Below, piece by piece: positions 10,875-20,100 of a stretch of DNA of 64,000 nucleotides (position 1 is the first letter of the stretch; each line of letters starts with the position of its first letter). The translations under genes were made by a program, and so were the position numbers. The notes beneath the pieces are model-generated. The model was not told the DNA's origin. It saw nothing but the letters and a program-made list of their open reading frames with translations, and did no database searches. Origin of the DNA: Planctomycetota bacterium (lineage in GTDB: Bacteria; Planctomycetota; OFTM77); assembly GCA_029260795.1 (NCBI GenBank), contig JAJDCO010000010.1, forward strand, positions 1 to 64,000, read 5' to 3'.

Positions 10875-12659
10875 ATGAGCTACGATCTCTTGGTCATCGC
10901 CTCCGACGCGTGCTCGACGACGAACTTCAGCCACATGGATTTTCAGGGGCTGGCGGACAAGTGGGGCATGAGCCTCGACGAGTGGAACCGGATGATTGAC
11001 GCGCGGCCGCCGCGCTGGGCCGTCAACGGCACCGAGATGATCTTCCCGGCGATGGACATGTACTACCGCAACGGAAGGCAGCTCAACATCAGCGAGGCGG
11101 AGCGGACCGCCTACTACGACTCGCGCGGTACCCAAGAGCTCAAGTATCTCAACGGGATCTCGTTGGCAGACTTCACGACTCGCCACGGATTCACGGTCGA
11201 GGTGATCAACACGCTTGCGGCCGACTTCCACAACCTCGAGGAATACCTCGCCCAGGGCCCGCGAGCGGTGGCCATCTCGACGACGTTCATTCCGAACCGT
11301 CGCCGAGTCGAGGAGATCGCGGCCTGGATCAAGGAGCGCGACCCGAGCGTTCATATCATCGTCGGCGGTCCGCTGGTGCGTTACTCGCACATGGTCCATG
11401 AGCAAAAGCCCGAGCTCAAGGACATCCCGCTCATCGACAACCTCTACTTCTTCCAGAAGAACGAGCCGCATCCGAATCCCTCGATCGATGCGCTGGTGGT
11501 CGACGCCCGCGGTGAGCAGACACTGATCAAGGTCCTCGAGCACATCAAGAAGGGCCAAGACTACAAGCAGCTGCCGAACATTGCGTACTACGGCTCCGAT
11601 CACCGCTTGACGGTCAACCCGCTCGAGCCCGAGCAGATGGGCGTCGAGGAGTGGGAGATCGACTGGGAGAACCTCCCCGAGCGCTACCTGGGACCGGTCG
11701 TGGCCGTGCGCGGCAGCCTCGGCTGTCCGCTCCGCTGCAAGTTCTGCTCGTTCGTGGTCCTGTACCCCGAGTGGGAGCTCAAGAGCGTCGACTTCATGGA
11801 GCGAGAGCTCAAGAAGATCGCCTCGCGCAGCTTCATCAAGAGCATCTGCTTCGTCGATGACAACCTCTTCCTGCGCCGCGATCAGGTCGATCGATACTCG
11901 CGCATGATGGCCGAAGCCAAGCTGCCCTACAGCTGGGCCGGATTCATCCGCGTCGACAGCATTACCGAAGAGAACGTCGATTGGGTCGCCGAATCCAAGT
12001 GCGCGGGCATGATGCTCGGCATCGAGTCGGGCGACCATACCGTGCTGAAGAACATGCGCAAGGTGCAGCGTCCCGAGCGCGTGCTGAAGAACATCGCACT
12101 CGTCAACAAGCGCGGCATCACCACCCACAGCTCGTTCATCGTCGGCTTCCCGGGAGAGACCGAGGAGACGATCGGCAACACCATCCAGCTGCTCAACGAC
12201 TTCGAGGACTCCGGGCCGGGCTTCAACTGGTTCAACGCCTGGCTCAACGCCATCCTCCCGCTCACGCCGGTCGACAAGGAAGGCGACAAGTGGGGCGTCG
12301 ATGGCTACTTGTGCGACTGGAAGCACGACACGATGAACGTCGCCGAGGCCGGTGAGCAGATCAAGCGGATCTACCGCGAGGTCACTCAAGGTGCCTACGT
12401 CGGCTACCTGTTCGACGACATGGGGCGCTTCGCCTACGCCGGCGGACACGAGGACAATCTCGAGGCCATGCAGCTGCGACAGGCGCTCGCCGTCATGGAC
12501 GAGGACGGGCTCGAGTCCTTCAACGGCGTCACGCGAGCCGTGGCCCTCGATCGACTCGAAGAGCTGGTGATCCATCAGCCCGATCGAATCGTGGTCGAAG
12601 ACGAGGAGCCGGCCGAGAGCGAGATCAACCCGATGCTCTCGGGTACCAGCGAAGCCTAA
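10875..12659 (+). CDS. B12-binding-type radical SAM protein, PhpK-like
   Basis: A 594-aa enzyme. Residues 1-210 form a Rossmann-like region of the kind that binds cobalamin in this superfamily (AVAISTTFIPNRRRVEEIA, IIVGGPLVRYSHM), though no canonical DxHxxG is visible. The radical SAM cluster motif C284-PLR-C288-KF-C291 follows VRGSLG. Then come a GIESGDHTVLKNMRK block and GFPGETEETIGNTIQLL. The C-terminal part (ILPLTPVDKEGDKWGVDG...WKHDTMN) resembles PhpK-family P-methyltransferases and related peptide- or metabolite-methylating enzymes by recollection of that family. It is expected to bind a [4Fe-4S] cluster and cleave SAM. ATG 10875 is preferred; GTG 10842 with GGTGAGG upstream is an alternative. 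No partner or precursor-peptide gene is adjacent, so the substrate is unknown. Confidence 0.75.
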   Translation: MSYDLLVIASDACSTTNFSHMDFQGLADKWGMSLDEWNRMIDARPPRWAVNGTEMIFPAMDMYYRNGRQLNISEAERTAYYDSRGTQELKYLNGISLADFTTRHGFTVEVINTLAADFHNLEEYLAQGPRAVAISTTFIPNRRRVEEIAAWIKERDPSVHIIVGGPLVRYSHMVHEQKPELKDIPLIDNLYFFQKNEPHPNPSIDALVVDARGEQTLIKVLEHIKKGQDYKQLPNIAYYGSDHRLTVNPLEPEQMGVEEWEIDWENLPERYLGPVVAVRGSLGCPLRCKFCSFVVLYPEWELKSVDFMERELKKIASRSFIKSICFVDDNLFLRRDQVDRYSRMMAEAKLPYSWAGFIRVDSITEENVDWVAESKCAGMMLGIESGDHTVLKNMRKVQRPERVLKNIALVNKRGITTHSSFIVGFPGETEETIGNTIQLLNDFEDSGPGFNWFNAWLNAILPLTPVDKEGDKWGVDGYLCDWKHDTMNVAEAGEQIKRIYREVTQGAYVGYLFDDMGRFAYAGGHEDNLEAMQLRQALAVMDEDGLESFNGVTRAVALDRLEELVIHQPDRIVVEDEEPAESEINPMLSGTSEA

Positions 12660-12902
12660 GACAAGACGACGGCCCGGGCGAAGCACAGAGTGCGTCCGCG
12701 GAGAGTGCGTCCGCGGAGCTGCCGCCGCATGCGTCGCCGTATCTCTCGAGCCTCCTCGCGCGAAGCGGAGCTGACGCCAAGACGAAAGCGGAGGACCCGA
12801 CGGACCGCTTGCAATCATCGTCAGGCCCTCGTTAGCTGGGTCCAATTCGCCCGAGCTTCGACGGACTTGCTCGGGATTCACGCCCGACTGTGAGGGAGCG
12901 CC

Positions 12903-13442
12903 TTGTCACACGCCGAGGAAGCACCGGCTGATTGGCTGGTCGAGCAGGCCGCCTGGCTACCGAGGTCGGGACGCGCGCTGGACGTCGCCTGCGGATCGGG
13001 TCGCAATGCTCTCTTCCTGGCTGATCGAGGCCTCGAGGTCGTCGGCCTCGATCGGGACGAGGAGGCGCTCGATCGAGCTGCCGAGCGCGCTCGCGCTCGC
13101 AGTCTCGAGGTCACCTGGCGAGCACAGGAGCTCGAGCAGGGCTGGCGACCCGAGCTCGACGCGTGGGACCTGATCCTCGTCTCCCGCTTCCTCTTTCGAC
13201 CGCTGCTCCCTGCCCTCGGTCCCGCGCTTCGACCGGGAGGCCGGCTCTTCTACTCGACCTTCTCGCGAGACCAACGCGCCTTCGGTCGCCCGCACCGTGA
13301 GGACTTTCTACTCGCTCCCAACGAGCTCCTCGAAGCCTGTCGGGGTCTGCGAGTGAGGCACTACTTCGACGGCGTACGCGGCCATGAGCAGGCGAGCGAG
13401 GCGGTCGTCGAGCTGGTCGCCGAGCGGGAGCTGATGACGTGA
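12903..13442 (+). CDS. Class I SAM-dependent methyltransferase
   Basis: A 179-aa Rossmann-fold methyltransferase of the Methyltransf_25/TehB-like group. The SAM-binding motif I is ALDVACGSGRNALFLADRG (about residues 25-43), followed by acidic motif II VVGLDRD. A WDLILVSRFLFRPLLPAL segment and LRPGGRLFYSTF complete the core. It starts with TTG at 12903, supported by GGGAG upstream and by the position of the core. The stop overlaps the queG start by 4 bases (GTGA), so the two are translationally coupled. The substrate is not deducible; the size suggests a small-molecule substrate. Confidence 0.75.
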   Translation: MSHAEEAPADWLVEQAAWLPRSGRALDVACGSGRNALFLADRGLEVVGLDRDEEALDRAAERARARSLEVTWRAQELEQGWRPELDAWDLILVSRFLFRPLLPALGPALRPGGRLFYSTFSRDQRAFGRPHREDFLLAPNELLEACRGLRVRHYFDGVRGHEQASEAVVELVAERELMT

Positions 13443-14464
13443 GCCTCGAGGACCGCATTCGTGACGAGGCCCTTCGATTGGGATTCGCGGCAGTCGGTAT
13501 CACCGCCGCCCGGCCGATCGAAACGAGCTTTCTTCATGACTGGCTTCGCTCCGGGCACCAGGCCGACATGCAATTCATGGAGCGAGACCCCGAGCGTCGG
13601 GTGGATCCCGAGGCGCTCCTGCCCGGCGCGCGCTCGGTGATCTCGGTCGCCCTCGACTATCATCGGCCCGATCACACTCCACCGGCCAGCGGCCCGAAGA
13701 TCTCGCGTTACGCGGTCGGTCGGGACTACCACCTCGAGCTTCCCGAGCGATTGAACCGACTCCTCGCGATGATCCAGCGGGAGCGGCCGGGGGCTCGCGG
13801 CTTCGTCGCAGTCGATGCGCAGCCGACCTGCGACAAGATCTGGGCGCAACGGGCTGGCGTCGGCTGGATCGGCAAGCACTCCAACGTGCTTCGACAAGGC
13901 CTCGGCTCGTGGTTCTTCCTCGGCGAGCTCATCGTCGATCTCGAGCTGGCGGAAGACGCTCCGGCGGTCGACCATTGCGGGACGTGTACGGCCTGCATCG
14001 ACGCTTGCCCGACGGGTGCGATCGTAGCGGATCGGGTGGTGGACGCGCGCCGGTGCATCTCGTACTGGACGATCGAGCGCCGCGGCGAGATCCCCGAGGC
14101 ATGGCGCAACCGCCTCGACGACTGGATCTTTGGCTGCGACGTGTGCCAGGAGGTCTGCCCCTGGAATCGCGAGGCACCTTCCAGTGCGGTGGCAGGCTTC
14201 GCACCGCGTGAGCTCATCGCGCGGAGTCGACCCGAAGAGCTGATGGCGGCGGCTCAGCAGAACTTCAAACGTTCATTTCCGGAGAGTGCGCTCGAGCGTA
14301 CACGACGCGGAGGCTTTCTCCGCAACCTGACACTCTGGCTGGCGCGTCAGCCCGGGCCGAAGACGCGCGCGCTCCTCGAGCAGCTCGTCACCGATCGCGA
14401 TGCCAACGTTCGACATCACGTCCAGTGGGCCCTCCGTGAGCTGGAGAAGGAGACCGAGACCTGA
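13439..14464 (+). CDS. queG: Epoxyqueuosine reductase
   Basis: QueG catalyses the last step of queuosine synthesis on tRNA, reducing epoxyqueuosine with a cobalamin and two [4Fe-4S] clusters. The 341-aa length is typical. Visible are the N-terminal domain (RSVISVALDYH, KISRYAVGRDYH), the catalytic/cobalamin region with VDAQPTCDKIWAQRAGVGWIGKHSN, and two ferredoxin-like motifs: CGTCTACIDACPTGA near residues 181-195, and CDVCQEVCPWN near 235. The C-terminal HEAT-like helices (about 280-341) contact tRNA in the family. It starts with GTG overlapping the methyltransferase stop. Other queuosine genes are not in this window. Confidence 0.93.
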   Translation: MSLEDRIRDEALRLGFAAVGITAARPIETSFLHDWLRSGHQADMQFMERDPERRVDPEALLPGARSVISVALDYHRPDHTPPASGPKISRYAVGRDYHLELPERLNRLLAMIQRERPGARGFVAVDAQPTCDKIWAQRAGVGWIGKHSNVLRQGLGSWFFLGELIVDLELAEDAPAVDHCGTCTACIDACPTGAIVADRVVDARRCISYWTIERRGEIPEAWRNRLDDWIFGCDVCQEVCPWNREAPSSAVAGFAPRELIARSRPEELMAAAQQNFKRSFPESALERTRRGGFLRNLTLWLARQPGPKTRALLEQLVTDRDANVRHHVQWALRELEKETET

Positions 14465-14468
14465 GCTC

Positions 14469-15260
14469 TCACGGTGGGCCGCGCAGCAGATCGTGACGGA
14501 GCTGCTCGGCGGGTGTCACCACGCGTCGGAAAAGCAGCCGCATCGTCAAGGCGATCGCGATCGTGTCCGAGAACAGCAGCGTGAACATCACCAGAATCTG
14601 ATACATCGCCGCTTGGCTCGCCTCCTGACCGGCCAGCATCTGGCCCGTCATGATCCCGGGCAGCTTCACGATCCCCATCACCATCATCGCGCTCAGGCGA
14701 GGGATCAGGCCCGCTCGAAAAGCCTCGCGCGTGATCGGTCGGAGTGCCTCCTTCGCCGGCGCACCCAAGCTGAGCAGGCACTCCACCTCGTCGCGTCGCT
14801 GTCTGCCCGCCGCCAGGAAGCGCTCGGCCGCCACGGCCGAGGCCGCCATCGAGTTGCCCAGGATGAAGCCGCCGAGGGGGATCCACAGATCGGGTCGATC
14901 GGGTGCCAGGCGAAGCAAGCCGCCGACGTAGAGCAGCGTCGCGATCGCGCTCGAGAACAGGGCGCCGGAGAGGAGCCACGGTGACAGCACCCGTCGCACA
15001 CCGGCCTGCTTGGAGGCGGCGGCGTGGCCGGCCACGATCGACATCGCCATCAGGATGGCCGCGATCGCGAACGGGGAGCGCCACGAGAAGACGGCGGCGA
15101 GCAGGAAGCCGATCGCCAGAAGCTGAACCGTGGTCCGCAAACCGGCCACCAGGATCGTCCGACCGAGCTCGAGCCGCTGCCAGGCCGACAGCCCGATCGT
15201 GGCCCCGAGCAAGACGGCCGCGCCACTTAGCTCGAGGGGGCCCAGCTCCGGAGGTGTCAT
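14469..15260 (-). CDS. fetB: FetB-type ABC transporter permease (UPF0014)
   Basis: A 263-aa integral membrane protein with about seven hydrophobic segments, starting TPPELGPLELSGAAVLLGAT. The family signature is seen in LGRTILVAGLRTTVQLLAIGFLL and in the C-terminal ITREAFRAGLIPRLSAMMVMGIVKLPGIMTGQMLAG. The family (E. coli FetB/YbbM) forms with FetA an exporter linked to iron homeostasis and oxidative stress resistance. The start overlaps the fetA stop by 4 bases (ATGA), so the two are co-translated. It is convergent with queG, only 4 bp apart, with no terminator hairpin visible between them. Confidence 0.88.
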   Translation of the reverse strand: MTPPELGPLELSGAAVLLGATIGLSAWQRLELGRTILVAGLRTTVQLLAIGFLLAAVFSWRSPFAIAAILMAMSIVAGHAAASKQAGVRRVLSPWLLSGALFSSAIATLLYVGGLLRLAPDRPDLWIPLGGFILGNSMAASAVAAERFLAAGRQRRDEVECLLSLGAPAKEALRPITREAFRAGLIPRLSAMMVMGIVKLPGIMTGQMLAGQEASQAAMYQILVMFTLLFSDTIAIALTMRLLFRRVVTPAEQLRHDLLRGPP

Positions 15261-16000
15261 GGCGTGGGTTCCGGCTCGGGCTCGGAGAAGAAGACCTGAG
15301 CAGCTCGGGTGCGCGGCGCGTCCAGGACGTCCGGAACCGATCCGGTCTCGACGAGCTCTCCCTCGACGAGGACCCAAAGCGAGCCACCCAGGCGCCGGAT
15401 CTCCTCGAATCGATGGCTGGTCTGGACCAGGGTCGCCTGCCGCTCCCGCGCCCATCCGAGCAGGCTCGCGCCGAGCTGGCGGGCTTGCATGGGATCGAGC
15501 GCGCTCGTCGGCTCGTCCAGCACGAGGATCGAAGGCTCCATCAAGAGCGTGCGGGCTAGCGCGACGCGCTGCCGCTCGCCACGCGACAGCACGTCTCCGA
15601 CCCGATCCAGCCAAGCGCCCTCCAGCCCGCAGACGGCCAGCGCGGCTTCGAGCTCCGTGCGGGATCTCGCTCTCGGCGTCGGAGCCCAACGCTCGGCGCT
15701 CCGAAGGTTGTCTTCCACGGTGCCGGGCAGCAGGAACGGCTCCTGCGGGACCAGGCCGACCGTTCGGCGCAGCTCGCGAACGGGCCACTCGGTGATCGAT
15801 CGACCCAGGATGCGGACCTCGCCCGATTGTGCTTCGTCCAACCGCGCCAGCAGGCGTAGGAGCGTCGTCTTGCCCGATCCGGACGGACCCGCAATGTGCA
15901 CGATCTCGCCTCGCTCCGCACGGACGGTCACGTCGTGAAGGAGCCAGCGGTCGTCGCCGCGACGCCCGACGCCTTCCAGCTCGAGGGCCTTGCCGGTCAT
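15257..16000 (-). CDS. fetA: FetA-type ABC transporter ATP-binding protein
   Basis: A 247-aa ABC ATPase that powers FetB. Walker A is GPSGSGKTT (residues 38-46), the Q-loop is VPQEPFLLPGTVEDNL, the signature is LSRGERQRVALARTLL, Walker B is ILVLDEPTSALDP, and the H-loop is TSHR. The PQEPFLLPGTV-type Q-loop is common in the FetA/YbbL group. It sits first in a two-gene operon with fetB, and the upstream radical SAM gene ends only 16 bp before its start on the same strand, so a three-gene transcript is possible. Confidence 0.88.
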   Translation of the reverse strand: MTGKALELEGVGRRGDDRWLLHDVTVRAERGEIVHIAGPSGSGKTTLLRLLARLDEAQSGEVRILGRSITEWPVRELRRTVGLVPQEPFLLPGTVEDNLRSAERWAPTPRARSRTELEAALAVCGLEGAWLDRVGDVLSRGERQRVALARTLLMEPSILVLDEPTSALDPMQARQLGASLLGWARERQATLVQTSHRFEEIRRLGGSLWVLVEGELVETGSVPDVLDAPRTRAAQVFFSEPEPEPTP

Positions 16001-16016
16001 CGACCGGCCACCGAGC

Positions 16017-17033
16017 TCACTCGAAGAGCATCGCTTGCCGAGGACCAGGGCGTCGGAACTTCGTGGGAGGAGGGTCGTCGGCGGGTACGAACCCGAGCCG
16101 ATTCGCGGTCACCCGAAAGAGCTGTCGCGCGCTCTCCCAAAGCGGGCTGCTTCCGGCGTGTCGGGCGCCGAACCGGGAGTCGTTCAGCTCCCCTCGGCGC
16201 TCGGTGCGCAGCTTGGAAAGCACCTTCTCGGCGCGGTTCGAAAACGAATGTCGCAGTCGGCGCATGAAGACCGCCTCCACGCTGCCGGGAAGTCTCAGCA
16301 TCGAGGTCCCGGCATGACGGGCTCCCGCCTGACGCGAACGCTCGAGCAGAGTCGGGATGTCCGAGTCGTTCAGCCCCGGAATCAGAGGTGCCACGATCAC
16401 GCCGGTGGACACCTCCGCCTCGGCCAGCGCCGCGAGCGCTTCGAGGCGCTTGCTCGGGCTGGGCGCTCCGGGCTCCACGAGTCGCGCCATTTCGGCATCC
16501 GAGAAGGCGAGGCTGAACCACACTCGCACCCACGAGTGTCGGCTGAGCTCCGCGAGGAGCTCGGTGTCTCGCCGAACCAAGGCGCCCTTGGTGATGATCT
16601 CCACCGGGTTGCGATACTCGAGGCAGACCTCGAGCAATCGGCGCGTCAGCCCGTAGCTCGCCTCGAGTGGCTGGTAGCAGTCGGTGTTCCCGGAGAGCGC
16701 GATCAGCTCGCCTCTCCACCGGAGTCGCTCGAACGCGGCGCGGAGCCTCTCGGGTGCGTTCGACTTCACGACGATCCGCGACTCGAAGTCGCTGCCGGCC
16801 CCGAAACCGAGAGTCTCGTGAGTGCGACGAGCGTAGCAGTAGGCGCACGCGTGAAAGCATCCTCGGTAAGGATTGACGCTCCAACGAAACGGCAGATCCG
16901 GGCTGTCGTTGCGAGACAGGATCTCGCCGGCTCGCTCTTCGAGCACTTGCACCCGGGCCGTGGGCGGCGGTCCGAGCCACTCGACGTGCCGGGATTCGAA
17001 AGGATTGGGAGGATTGTCGACCGGCCGGGGCAT
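16017..17033 (-). CDS. PA0069-family radical SAM protein (SplB-like)
   Basis: A 338-aa radical SAM protein. The N-terminal NPPNPFESRHVEW and WSVNPYRGCFHACAYCYARRTHE contain the cluster motif C59-X3-C63-X2-C66, followed by FESRIVVKSNAPE, LSGNTDCYQPLEASYGLTR and APLIPGLNDSDI. This is the arrangement of the PA0069/Rv2578c group, distantly related to spore photoproduct lyase. The biochemical function of this group is not established; DNA repair has been suggested from the SplB likeness. ATG 17033 is chosen because AAGGG lies 8 bases upstream and family similarity begins right after; a frame to 17171 exists. It lies directly upstream of fetAB on the same strand. Confidence 0.8.
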   Translation of the reverse strand: MPRPVDNPPNPFESRHVEWLGPPPTARVQVLEERAGEILSRNDSPDLPFRWSVNPYRGCFHACAYCYARRTHETLGFGAGSDFESRIVVKSNAPERLRAAFERLRWRGELIALSGNTDCYQPLEASYGLTRRLLEVCLEYRNPVEIITKGALVRRDTELLAELSRHSWVRVWFSLAFSDAEMARLVEPGAPSPSKRLEALAALAEAEVSTGVIVAPLIPGLNDSDIPTLLERSRQAGARHAGTSMLRLPGSVEAVFMRRLRHSFSNRAEKVLSKLRTERRGELNDSRFGARHAGSSPLWESARQLFRVTANRLGFVPADDPPPTKFRRPGPRQAMLFE

Positions 17034-17191
17034 GGCGAAGCCCTTCTGACCGATCCCACCGCGTCCGGGATTGTCGCGAAGTTTGGCTTCTTCGTAAAGA
17101 GGAGGGGCATCGGTTGGTCGATGAGGATGGGTAGAATCGGTCGACCGGTGCCATCGACCCGTCCTTCCCATGCCCGCCGAGGAGCCTTTGC

Positions 17192-20100
17192 GTGCCTTTG
17201 CCTCGAACTGAACGAATTGCCCGACTCCTGTCCGGGATGCTGCTGATCGTCGTCGGAGGCTGTGCCCTCGAGCCGGAGGAGCACGAGGTCCCCGTCTCCC
17301 CGACTCGCGTGCGAGGGATCGGTCTCGAGCTCGCCGGGCCCTACGTCATCGGGTTGACGAATGCCCTCGGCAGCTCTCTGACGGCGCCGCCCTCTTGGAC
17401 TCGCCCCGGGCCCGGTCTGCTGGCCGGGCTGAAGACGGCCGAGGGCGGATGGACGGCACCCCGAGGGCAGCTCGAGCGCACCCAGGCGTCGGCGGAGCGA
17501 TCGGCGTTGACGGTGACGTCGTTTGGGCAACCCGGACGGGGAGACGTTTTCGGCCAGCTTCGGACTCTGGTGCGGCCCGATGACGACGGCCTGATCCTGA
17601 GCCAGTCCGGTGAGCTGCAACCGGCGAGCGCGGCCGTGGGCTGGGGATTGGTTCTCCCCGAGGACGTGACGATCTACGTGCCCGGGCACGACGGTTTGCT
17701 CTTCGACGCCGACTCGGCATTGGGTACGTGGACCTTTCGCTACCCCTGGTACTGGGAAGCGCCGTTCGTGTTGGTGCATCGCGGTGAGAGTGGCTGGCTG
17801 ATTCGTGCCGACGATGGCGAAGCCACCTTCAAGTCGCTCTCCTTGGCGAGGACTCCGGACGGCTTTCGCCTCCGTTTCGAGGTGGAAGCGACACCTCCGC
17901 TGCGTGCCGAGACGCGAGCACCTGAGACCGCCTGGCACCTCGAGCCCTATCAAGGATCCTGGGTGGTGGGGGCAGAGCGCTACCGCCGGCTTTGGCGCGA
18001 TCGATTCGCCGAGCGGCGCGAGGAGCTCCCGGGCCCGGATTGGGTCGACGAGATCGGCTTGGTCGTACGCCACGAGCTCGAGGACCGCGACAGCCTCGAG
18101 GCCCTCGCCCAGCGCATCGATCCGCGCCACGTCCTGCTCTACTCGACGAGTTGGCGACGAGCGGGCTTCGACCGCGACTATCCGACCTACGTCGAGCGAG
18201 CGGGTCTGGCCGGGGACTTGGCTTGGGCGAAGGCGCGGGGCTTTCGGGTGATGCTGCACGTCAACTTCTTGGGCTGCTCCTACGACCATCCGGCGTGGGA
18301 GTCTCTGCGCCCGTTCCAAGTGAAGGACCTCGGATCGGGCCAGCCCCGAGAGTGGCGCAACGAGAACGTCGTCGGCCAACGGTTCGCGATCATCAATCCG
18401 GCGAGCCGTCAGTGGCAGACGTTCTTCGTGGCCGAGATGGAGCGCGTCGTGCGGCGCCTCCAACCGGATGCCCTTCACCTCGATCAAAACGGCAACTTCG
18501 AGAACGACGGCAACGGACGCATCGACGGTGCGACGATGATGGAAGGTGGGCTCTTCCTGCACGAAGCATTGCGTCGGGCCCTCCGCGGAGTCGCGCTGTC
18601 GGGAGAGGACCTCAACGAGCTGACCGCGCCTTTCCTGGATTTCTCACAGCGGCGCGCGTTCGGCGCCGAGGCGAGCGTTCCGTTCTTCCGTTGGGCTCAG
18701 CTGCTCGATGCGCATGCCGTCAACTCGTACCTCTTCGGTGACTGGGTCGAGTCCTATGGCTCGCTCGCCACGATCTCGTCGGAGCGAGCCGAGCTCCGAC
18801 TTCCCTGGGCGGCCGCCTACGATCGTTGGGGCATGTTGCCGACGTGGTCGCCTTCGTCTCCACGGGCGCTCGGAGAGTCGACGCCGATGACGGAGAGCTT
18901 GCTCGCCGCCGCACGTTGGCGGGCCTCGTTCGCACCGACCGTCAGCCATGACGCTCGTGATTGGGACGAGGGCGCATTGTTCGCTTTCCGCGGTGGCGAC
19001 GGCGAGCTCGTCCGCATCGAAGAGACCGAGACGGGTTGGGCGTACACGGGTGCGGCGGCGCCTCCTTTGAACCAGGTCCACGGAGCCCGTGAGCTGGATC
19101 CGGCTTGGTGGATCCCGGACTGGCCGGCCGTATCCGAGCACGGGCGAGCGGCTTTGCTGGACCCGGAGTCCGCCTACGTGGCGATTCCGAGAGGCTGGCG
19201 TCGTCAGGAACCCTGGATCGAGGTGCCGGCCGGGACCGAGGCCGTGCTGGAGCATGCCGTTCGAGACGAGAGTGTCAGCTGGGTGAAGCTCGGACCCGGA
19301 GGTCGGCCGATCCTCGACCTCCTGCGCGTCACGACCGGTGTCGTCAGTGGCTTGCGCACCGAGCTCGGAGTCGAGCCCGTTCGGCGCGAGGGGATGTCTC
19401 TCGGGGGGAGAGGCAGCGGCGGCGTCTGGCGGCTCGATGCGGGTGTGCAGCTCGCCGCGCCACCCGTCGTCGTCTCCAGCGATGTCCGTGATCGACGACA
19501 CCCGAGAGTCTTCGTCGAGTGGCGTATCGACCTCCCGCCGCGGCCCACTCGGTTGGAGCTCACGATCGGTCCGCCCGAGTTTCGGCGAACGGCACCGGCC
19601 CGGCTTCGCGTCGAGGTCCGCGCCGGGGAGTATCGTGACGAGCTGCTCTTGGAGTATTCGGGTGACGCCACCGAGCAGCTCGAGATCGACCTGCCGGCCG
19701 GCGGTGATTCGCGCGCCACCGTGAGGGTCGAGCTGCTGGCACCGGAGAATTCGGGAGACGCTCCGAGTGAGGTGGTGCTCCGAGAGGTTCGGCTGCTTCC
19801 GGCGACCGGACCCGCCGTCGAGCTGCAGCTGCAGGTTCCTCGGGAGCCCATCGCCGTTTCAGGTGCTGAGCAGGGGGCCGCCGACGGAAACGCCTTGACC
19901 GTGAAGCTCGAAGTGCCCGGCACCGTCGCCGTCTTCCACCCTTCGCCGAATGTGCTGCCGTGGCTCATCGACGAGGGAGGCCGCGTCACGGAGGAAGCTC
20001 TTCGTCGACTCGGCTCGGTCGCACCCCGTGCGATCGGTCGTGATTCGCGTCCCGCTCATGGGGTCTCGCCCGACCCACTCCGGCCCGAGCGCCGTCTCGT

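Noticed and set aside
10782..12881. Long minus-strand frame opposite the radical SAM gene
   Set aside because: It mirrors codon positions of the real gene and shows repetitive Leu/Val/Asp patterns typical of shadows.
16766..18562. Long minus-strand open frame (about 600 codons) under the PA0069 and glycan lipoprotein genes
   Set aside because: Composition is that of an antisense shadow in high-GC DNA, rich in Arg/Gly/Pro, with no domain; both plus and minus real genes explain the region.
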